A stretch of 64,000 bases of DNA from Acidisoma cellulosilyticum (GTDB lineage Bacteria > Pseudomonadota > Alphaproteobacteria > Acetobacterales > Acetobacteraceae): NCBI RefSeq assembly GCF_020621385.1, contig NZ_JAESVA010000003.1, positions 1 through 64,000 of the forward strand, written 5' to 3'. Shown here in pieces: positions 56,172-64,000 of the stretch. Position numbers and translations under genes: made by a program. Under the pieces are notes generated by a model. The model did no database searches and was not told the DNA's origin. It saw only the letters and a program-made list of their open reading frames with translations. Position 1 is the first letter of the stretch, and every line of letters starts with the position of its first letter.

Positions 56172-57284
56172 ATGGCTCGCACCGCTTTGATCTACCGGGA
56201 CGTCATCCTCCCGCCGTCCGAAGCATCCTTCATGCGGCGGCAATATTCCGGATTCTCGCAGCTGGATCCGCTTTGGATCGGCCGGCGCATCACGCCCGTG
56301 GCGGCCGAAAGCGCATTGGCCGTCCGCCGCCTGGGCGGCGACGGCTGGTTGGGCGATATCCAGCGTGAGGTGTTCAAGGATTTCGGCCTGGTCCCCGATC
56401 TGTCCAAGCTTCAGGCCATGAACCCGGCTGTCATTCACGCCCAGTTCGGACGCGGCGGCGCTCTGGCCTTGCCCATCGCGCGCCGGCTCGGCCTGCCGCT
56501 AGCCGTCACCTTCCATGGCGGCGACGCGCATAAGGACAAGCATTATCGCGGCGGCATCACCAAAAGCCTTTATGCGCGCCGTCTGCCGGCCTTGCTGAGA
56601 GAGGCGAAGCTGTTCATCTGCGTCTCGGAAAGCGTCCGCCAGAAACTGCTGCAGCGCGGCTTCCCGGCAGGCAAATTGATCGTGCATCCCATCGGCACGG
56701 ATATTCCGGCCGATTCGCCGGCCCCGCGCGCTGAGGGTCCGATCCTGTTCGTGGGCCGCTTCGTGCCCAAGAAAGGCCTGCCCGTGCTGATCGAGGCTTT
56801 GCAGATCCTGCGCCGCCAAGGCCAGGAGCCGGCGGTCAGGATCATCGGTGACGGGCCGCTTGCGTCCGGCGTGCGGCTTCAGGCTGAGGGACTGGCCAGG
56901 GTGGATTTCCTCGGCTGGCAGAGACCGGATGAGGTCGCGCTCGCGATGCGTCAGGCCTCCATGCTTATCGTGCCGAGCGAACGCGCGCAGGACGGCGATG
57001 CCGAGGGGCTGCCGAGCGTCGCGACCGAGGCCATGGCGCTGTCGCTGCCCGTCATCGGCACCGATCAGGCCGGCTTGGAGGGTGTGGTCCTGCCTGGACG
57101 CACCGGCTTGATCGTCCCGGCCCGCGATCCCGAAGCCCTGGCGCGCGGCATCGCCAGCCTGATCGCTTCACCGGAGATGCGCATGGGCATGGGCACGGCC
57201 GGGCGCGGTCTGGTGCAGGGCGAGTTCAATGCCCGCCGGCAATCCCAAAGGCTGGAATCCCTGCTTCTGTCGCTGACAAGCTAG
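56172..57284 (+). CDS. GT4-family glycosyltransferase
   Basis: 370 residues of the GT-B fold: N-terminal domain with VTFHGGDAHKDK and CVSESVRQKL, C-terminal nucleotide-sugar domain with GRFVPKKGLPVLIEAL, IIGDGPL and the EGLPSVATEAMA box holding the catalytic Glu-x7-Glu. Probably transfers a sugar for lipopolysaccharide or exopolysaccharide. It is 4 bp downstream of the kinase and so probably in that operon. Its TAG stop is the left border of repeat element B copy 2. Confidence 0.88.
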   Translation: MARTALIYRDVILPPSEASFMRRQYSGFSQLDPLWIGRRITPVAAESALAVRRLGGDGWLGDIQREVFKDFGLVPDLSKLQAMNPAVIHAQFGRGGALALPIARRLGLPLAVTFHGGDAHKDKHYRGGITKSLYARRLPALLREAKLFICVSESVRQKLLQRGFPAGKLIVHPIGTDIPADSPAPRAEGPILFVGRFVPKKGLPVLIEALQILRRQGQEPAVRIIGDGPLASGVRLQAEGLARVDFLGWQRPDEVALAMRQASMLIVPSERAQDGDAEGLPSVATEAMALSLPVIGTDQAGLEGVVLPGRTGLIVPARDPEALARGIASLIASPEMRMGMGTAGRGLVQGEFNARRQSQRLESLLLSLTS

Positions 57285-57449
57285 AGTCCGTCAGGTTTAG
57301 TTGGAAACGCCACTAAATCTGTCGTGCGCGGGCCCCGACCCGCGCATCTACCCGGCGGAGCAAGCGATCGGCCGGCTGGGCGCTGCGGCGGGTAGGTCCG
57401 CGCAACAAGTGCGCGGATGACAAATTATCTATTAAAACCTGACAGACTC
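57284..57449. repeat. Palindromic repeat element B, copy 2 (TA-flanked)
   Basis: 166 bp beginning GAGTCCGTCAGGTTTAGTTGG and ending AAACCTGACAGACTC, flanked by TA at 57282-57283 and 57450-57451. Ends match copy 1 at 5785-5942 but the interior differs, here carrying GCGCGGG...CCCGCGC and GCGCGGATGAC palindromic parts. It lies between the convergent GT4 gene and atpC. Confidence 0.7.
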
Positions 57450-57463
57450 TAATCTCCGACATG

Positions 57464-57495
57464 AAAAAGGCCGCCCGGTTGCCCGGACGGCCTTT
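57464..57495 (-). terminator. Rho-independent terminator of the atp operon
   Basis: AAAAAGGCCGCCCGG, loop TTG, CCCGGACGGCCTTTTT form a 10-bp GC-rich stem with one mismatch and A/T tracts on both sides, 20 bp past the atpC stop. It can act for both converging genes. Confidence 0.85.
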
Positions 57496-57514
57496 TTAAA
57501 GCAATAGGCCGAAT

Positions 57515-57928
57515 TCAGTGCGCCGTGGCGGTCACGTCGACGATCGCCTGCGCGACCTGAACCTTTTCCATCAGCGCCACCAGACGGTCGGTCTGGCCTG
57601 CCTTCTCGGCGTCCGACAATTCCTTCGTCGCTTCCTGCAACTGGCGTTCGCCGGCCGCATGGTTCAGCGCGGAAGAGGGCTCGGCCGTATCGGCCAGAAC
57701 GGTCACCCGCTCGCCAGTGATCTCAGCGAAACCGCCGGTCACGAAGTAACGGGCCGTCGCGCGCTCACCTTCATAGAGGATGACCTCACCGCCACGCAGC
57801 AGGGTGATCATCGGGCTATGTTCGGGCAGAACGCCGAGGTCGCCTTCCGAGCCCGGGATCACAACCATATCCACGGACTGGGAGACGAGCAGCTTTTCGG
57901 GGCTCACGATCTCAATAGAGATAGGCAC
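57515..57928 (-). CDS. atpC: ATP synthase F1 epsilon subunit
   Basis: 137 residues, the usual length: ISIEIVSPEKLLVSQ, then GDLGVLPEHSPMIT and a C-terminal helical pair. It starts at GTG (57928) with AAGGA 8 bp upstream; the same frame is open much further because it runs through atpD in another register. Epsilon couples rotation and restrains ATP hydrolysis. Confidence 0.93.
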   Translation of the reverse strand: MPISIEIVSPEKLLVSQSVDMVVIPGSEGDLGVLPEHSPMITLLRGGEVILYEGERATARYFVTGGFAEITGERVTVLADTAEPSSALNHAAGERQLQEATKELSDAEKAGQTDRLVALMEKVQVAQAIVDVTATAH

Positions 57929-57953
57929 CAGCTTATCCTTACCTGATTGCCGC

Positions 57954-60291
<2,338 letters not shown>

Positions 60292-60312
60292 GGTTTCTGT
60301 TTTCCGCCGACC

Positions 60313-61848
60313 TTAGGCCACGAATTCGTCAACGAGCTTCTTGATGAAAGCCGTCAGCTTATCGTCGACGTCCTTCTTGATCTCGCGGTTTTCGCGGATC
60401 GAGTCGAGGATGCCAGGCTCACGGGTTTTCAGATCGGTCACGTAGTGGCGCTCGAATTCGACGATCTTATTGACCGGAACGCGGTCCAGAAGGCCGCGCA
60501 CGCCGGCGAAGATCACGACCGCCTGCTCTTCCACCGCAAGCGGGTGGAACTGCGGCTGCTTCAGAAGCTCGGTCAGACGCGCGCCACGGGCGAGCAGCTG
60601 CTGGGTCGTGGGGTCGAGGTCGGAAGCGAACTGGCTGAAAGCCTGCATTTCGCGATACTGCGCGAGATCCAGCTTAATCTTGCCCGCAACCTGCTTCATC
60701 GCCTTGATCTGCGCGGCGGAACCGACGCGGGAGACGCTGATGCCGACGTTCACGGCCGGACGGATGCCTTTGAAGAAAAGCTCCGTCTCCAGGAAGATCT
60801 GACCGTCAGTAATGGAGATGACGTTCGTCGGGATATAGGCCGAAACGTCACCCGCCTGGGTTTCAATGACCGGCAGCGCCGTCAGGCTACCCGCGCCCAT
60901 GGCGTCGGACATTTTGGCGGCACGTTCGAGCAGGCGGGAATGCAGATAGAAGACGTCGCCCGGGAAAGCTTCGCGGCCCGGCGGGCGGCGCAGCAGCAGG
61001 GACATCTGGCGATAGGCAACCGCCTGCTTGGACAGATCGTCATAGGCGATCAGCGCATGCATGCCGTTGTCGCGGAAATACTCGCCCATCGCGCAAGCGG
61101 TATAGGGCGCCAGGAACTGCATCGGCGCCGGATCGGACGCGGAAGCCACCACGACGATGGAATATTCCATCGCGCCGTATTCTTCGAGCGTGCGCACGAG
61201 CTGGGCGACGGTGGAGCGCTTCTGACCGACGGCCACGTAGATGCAGTAGAGCTTGCGGCTCTCGTCATCACCGGCGTTGACCGTCTTCTGGTTCAGGAAG
61301 GTGTCGACGATGACCGCGGTCTTGCCGGTCTGACGATCACCGATGATCAGCTCGCGCTGGCCACGGCCGATCGGGATCAGTGCGTCGATCGCCTTGATGC
61401 CGGTCTGCATCGGCTCATGCACGGACTTGCGCGGAATGATGCCGGGGGCCTTCACTTCGGCGAGACGACGCTCGGTGGTGCTGAGCGGACCCTTGCCATC
61501 GATCGGATTGCCGAGGCCATCGACCACGCGGCCGAGAAGGCCCTTGCCGACGGGCACATTCACGATGTCGCCGGTGCGGACAACGGTATCGCCTTCGCGA
61601 ATGCCGCTGTCGTCACCGAAGATCACCACACCGACGCTGTCGGCGGCGAGGTTCAGCGCCATGCCCTTAAGGCCGGCGCCAGGAAATTCGACCAGTTCAC
61701 CAGCCATGACGTTCTGCAGCCCAAAAACCTGGGCGATGCCGTCACCGACGCTCAGAACCTGACCCGTCTCGGTCACGTTGGCATCGGAGTCGAAGCTGGC
61801 GATCTGCTTCTTCAGGATCTCCGAGATCTCTGCCGGGCGGATCTCCAT
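60313..61848 (-). CDS. atpA: ATP synthase F1 alpha subunit
   Basis: 511 residues with Walker [11 protein letters not shown] and the alpha-subunit arginine finger region [10 protein letters not shown]. Regulatory nucleotide-binding subunit of F1. It begins 1 bp after the stop of atpH. Confidence 0.98.
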   Translation of the reverse strand: MEIRPAEISEILKKQIASFDSDANVTETGQVLSVGDGIAQVFGLQNVMAGELVEFPGAGLKGMALNLAADSVGVVIFGDDSGIREGDTVVRTGDIVNVPVGKGLLGRVVDGLGNPIDGKGPLSTTERRLAEVKAPGIIPRKSVHEPMQTGIKAIDALIPIGRGQRELIIGDRQTGKTAVIVDTFLNQKTVNAGDDESRKLYCIYVAVGQKRSTVAQLVRTLEEYGAMEYSIVVVASASDPAPMQFLAPYTACAMGEYFRDNGMHALIAYDDLSKQAVAYRQMSLLLRRPPGREAFPGDVFYLHSRLLERAAKMSDAMGAGSLTALPVIETQAGDVSAYIPTNVISITDGQIFLETELFFKGIRPAVNVGISVSRVGSAAQIKAMKQVAGKIKLDLAQYREMQAFSQFASDLDPTTQQLLARGARLTELLKQPQFHPLAVEEQAVVIFAGVRGLLDRVPVNKIVEFERHYVTDLKTREPGILDSIRENREIKKDVDDKLTAFIKKLVDEFVA

Positions 61849-61849
61849 A

Positions 61850-62419
61850 TCAGGCTGCTCCCTTCATGGCGTATTGCAGTCGCTGGAGGCGCGACTTGAG
61901 GCTGGTGTCATAGAGGCGAGCGCCGAGTTTCACGACAAGGCCGCCGAGGATCGACGGGTCCACTGTCTGCTCGATATTAACGCGGCCGTAGCCGAGTTCG
62001 GTCAGGCGCGCACGCAGCTGGGTGGATTGCAGGTCGGTCAGCGGATGGGCGGACACGACTTCGGCGCGAACCAGGCCGCGCTTCTTGTCGACCAAAGCCG
62101 CGAAGGCTGTGACGATCGGGCGCAGGAAGAACAGGCGGCGGTTGCTGGAAACCACGCCCACGAAATCCTGAACGATGCTGCCGAAGCCCTGGGCTTGCAG
62201 CACAGCGCGAACGGCTTTCGTGCCCTCATGCACGTCGATCAGCGGATTGGAGAGAAACGCGCGAAAATCAGCGCTTTCGTCGATCAGCCGGCCCAGCGCG
62301 TCCATCTCTTCGATGACGCGATCAAGCCAACCCATCTCCCCTGCATAATCGTACAGCGCGGTCGCATAGCGTCCCGCGAGGATCTGGTTCGAAGATTGAG
62401 TGCCGGCGCCCGAGGCCAC
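61850..62419 (-). CDS. atpH: ATP synthase F1 delta subunit
   Basis: 189 residues: a helical N-terminal domain ([18 protein letters not shown]) and a C-terminal stretch with [25 protein letters not shown], the delta/OSCP signature. It is the stator link. First gene of atpHAGDC; the Fo genes are not in the window, as is usual in alphaproteobacteria. Confidence 0.95.
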   Translation of the reverse strand: MASGAGTQSSNQILAGRYATALYDYAGEMGWLDRVIEEMDALGRLIDESADFRAFLSNPLIDVHEGTKAVRAVLQAQGFGSIVQDFVGVVSSNRRLFFLRPIVTAFAALVDKKRGLVRAEVVSAHPLTDLQSTQLRARLTELGYGRVNIEQTVDPSILGGLVVKLGARLYDTSLKSRLQRLQYAMKGAA

Positions 62420-62550
62420 TTGTCCTACCCGTCATCTGTTGTCGAGACGCTCTCGCGACGTTTGTCCGAGAAACGGTTCCCGAGACGCCTACGCATAATG
62501 TCGTCGATGGGGCGGAACTATCATAGGGGTTTCAGCGAAGCAACGGAGGT

Positions 62551-62595
62551 AAGGCGCCTTTCCGACAGGGATTGCATCGGAGCGCCTTTATTTTT
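62551..62595 (+). terminator. Hairpin with T-rich tail between priA and atpH
   Basis: AAGGCGC-cttt-CCGA, loop, TCGG-a-GCGCCTT then TTTATTTTT form a 7+4-bp stem. No plus-strand gene ends here, so it is more likely a structure shielding the atp promoter from priA transcription; the A-rich side faces the minus strand. The rest of 62420-62615 probably holds the atp promoter. Confidence 0.4.
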
Positions 62596-62615
62596 CGTCC
62601 GGCCAGAGCACAGTT

Positions 62616-64000
62616 TCAAAGGAAGCTGACTGGATCGACATCGATATCAACACGAACATTTCGAGAAATAGAAACTTCCGACAACCAATTTTTCAGAATG
62701 GGCTGGACCGCGATATCCTTTCGCGTGCGGAGCAGCAGGCGCCGCCGGTGTCGGCCGCGCAGCATCGCGAGCGGCGCCGGTGCCGGCCCCAGTACCTCGA
62801 CCCCCGGCGCGTGCGGTGCGCGCCGTCCGAGCTCGGCCGAAACGCGATCTGTCTCCACCATATCCTCGCCCGAGACGATCAGGGCGGCCAGCCGTCCGAA
62901 GGGCGGCCAATGGCCGGGGCGCCGGCCCTCGGCCTCGGCCTCCATGAAAGCCGCGATATCGCCGCTGATCAGCGCCTGGATGACGGGATGTTCGGGCGCG
63001 TAGCTTTGCAGCAGCACCCGGCCCGGCGCTTCCGCGCGCCCGGCGCGGCCCGCGACCTGATGCAGAAGCTGCAAAGTCCGCTCGCCCGCCCGCAGATCCC
63101 CGCCGGCGAGGCCGAGATCGGCATCGATGACGCCAACCAGCGTCAGATGCGGAAAATGCCAGCCCTTGGCGACGATTTGCGTGCCGATGATGAGGTCGAC
63201 CGCCCGATCCGTAATCTGCCGGGCGGCGCGGGCCGCCCCTTCCGGGCCGCCGATCGTGTCGCTGGCCATGACCAGCCGGCGCGCGTCGGGGAACAGAAGC
63301 TCGATTTCCTCCGTCACCCGCTCGACCCCCGGCCCGACCGGTGTCAGGCTGTCCGTCGCGTCACAGGCCGGGCAGGCCTCGGGCATCCCTTCAGAATGAC
63401 CGCAATGGTGGCATTGCAGAATGCGGCGCTGGCGATGCTCGACAAGCCAGGCCGTGCAATGCGGGCAGGCGAAGCGATGGCCGCAATGGCGGCAGAGGGT
63501 CAGCGGCGCATAGCCCCGGCGATTGAGGAACAGCATCGCCTGCTCCCCCCGCTCCAACGTGTCCGTAATCGCCTGGATCATCGGCGGCGCGATGAAGCGC
63601 CCGCGCTCGGGCGGGGTCGATCGCAGGTCGATCGCCGTGACCTCGGGCAGGCTGGCCCCGCCGTGCCGGGAGGCGAGCGACAGGCGCCGGTAACGCCCGG
63701 CTTCGACATTGGCCAAAGTCTCCAGGCTCGGCGTGGCGGACACGAGCGCGATCGGCAAGGCTTCGATCCGCGCCCGCACCACGGCCATGTCACGGGCGTG
63801 GTAGATGACGCCTTCCTCCTGCTTGAAGGCCGATTCGTGCTCCTCATCGACGATGATGAGGCCGAGATCGGCGAAGGGCAGGAACAAAGCCGACCGCGCG
63901 CCGACGACGACCATTGCCGTGCCGTCCGCGACCGCCCGCCAGGTGCGGCGCCGCGTGGCCGGCGACAGGTCGGAATGCCAGACCGCCGGCGGCACGCCGA
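62616..64000 (-). CDS. priA: Primosomal protein N' (replication restart helicase), C-terminal part
   Basis: About 460 residues in view; the N terminus lies beyond the right edge. Seen are the DEAH-like box [10 protein letters not shown], the zinc-binding cysteines [13 protein letters not shown] and CHHCGHSEG...CPAC, and [18 protein letters not shown] (motif V region). PriA reloads the replisome at stalled forks. It is adjacent to the F1 operon, with a 196-bp gap before atpH. Confidence 0.95.
   Translation of the reverse strand, partial: GVPPAVWHSDLSPATRRRTWRAVADGTAMVVVGARSALFLPFADLGLIIVDEEHESAFKQEEGVIYHARDMAVVRARIEALPIALVSATPSLETLANVEAGRYRRLSLASRHGGASLPEVTAIDLRSTPPERGRFIAPPMIQAITDTLERGEQAMLFLNRRGYAPLTLCRHCGHRFACPHCTAWLVEHRQRRILQCHHCGHSEGMPEACPACDATDSLTPVGPGVERVTEEIELLFPDARRLVMASDTIGGPEGAARAARQITDRAVDLIIGTQIVAKGWHFPHLTLVGVIDADLGLAGGDLRAGERTLQLLHQVAGRAGRAEAPGRVLLQSYAPEHPVIQALISGDIAAFMEAEAEGRRPGHWPPFGRLAALIVSGEDMVETDRVSAELGRRAPHAPGVEVLGPAPAPLAMLRGRHRRRLLLRTRKDIAVQPILKNWLSEVSISRNVRVDIDVDPVSFL

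Overview
The window is about 64 kb of GC-rich, densely coded DNA from an alphaproteobacterial chromosome, most likely Rhodospirillales and possibly Acetobacteraceae. The lineage call rests on family content and gene order: lepB-rnc-era, Hsp20 next to a DUF1150 protein, ilvB-ilvH-ilvC, a five-gene F1-ATPase operon (atpHAGDC) followed by priA, CvpA-PurF-RadA, a TIGR01459-type HAD phosphatase, and short GAG-ended palindromic repeats in intergenic gaps. I saw no tRNA, rRNA, CRISPR array, prophage or complete insertion sequence.

Layout. 0-6 kb: end of glpD, a DUF2147 exported protein, a DsbD/ScsB-type reductase, HrpB helicase, a RidA-family protein, then a repeat-filled convergent gap. 6-13 kb: rpiA, an NADP-dependent reductase, a D-amino-acid-type aminotransferase, era-rnc-lepB, and an ABC-F/Uup ATPase. 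13-21 kb: a Met-rich multicopper oxidase, a FUSC transporter divergent from a LysR regulator, a decayed methyltransferase remnant, an IalB-like protein, a CHAP amidase and a PAS-GGDEF protein. 21-34 kb is core housekeeping: purF, cvpA, radA, DUF1150, hsp20, def-fmt-truA, serB, miaA, ilvBHC. 34-41 kb: ppk2, a membrane protein split by an in-frame stop, two small lipoproteins, a HAD phosphatase, an MctP-like symporter with its DUF3311 partner, an ABC1 kinase-like protein and an M3 peptidase.

The most interesting stretch is 42.9-48.9 kb. A crotonase-family gene closely resembling the DSF synthase RpfF is divergent from two genes. The first is a receiver-PAS-GADEF-EAL protein whose receiver resembles RpfG. 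The second is an RpfC-like membrane hybrid kinase ending in receiver and Hpt domains. Together they read as a DSF quorum-sensing module in which the usual HD-GYP output of RpfG is replaced by an EAL phosphodiesterase: RpfF would make a fatty-acid signal, RpfC would sense it and pass phosphate through its own receiver and Hpt, and the EAL protein would lower c-di-GMP.

49-57 kb: a YihY membrane protein, a large two-domain glycosyltransferase carrying duplicated N-terminal modules, a Pro/Met-rich exported protein divergent from an EnvZ/OmpR-type system, and a GT4 glycosyltransferase. 57-64 kb: the atpHAGDC operon and the C-terminal part of priA, cut off by the window edge. Two families of short TA-flanked palindromic elements recur at 5.8-6.1, 49.0 and 57.3 kb.
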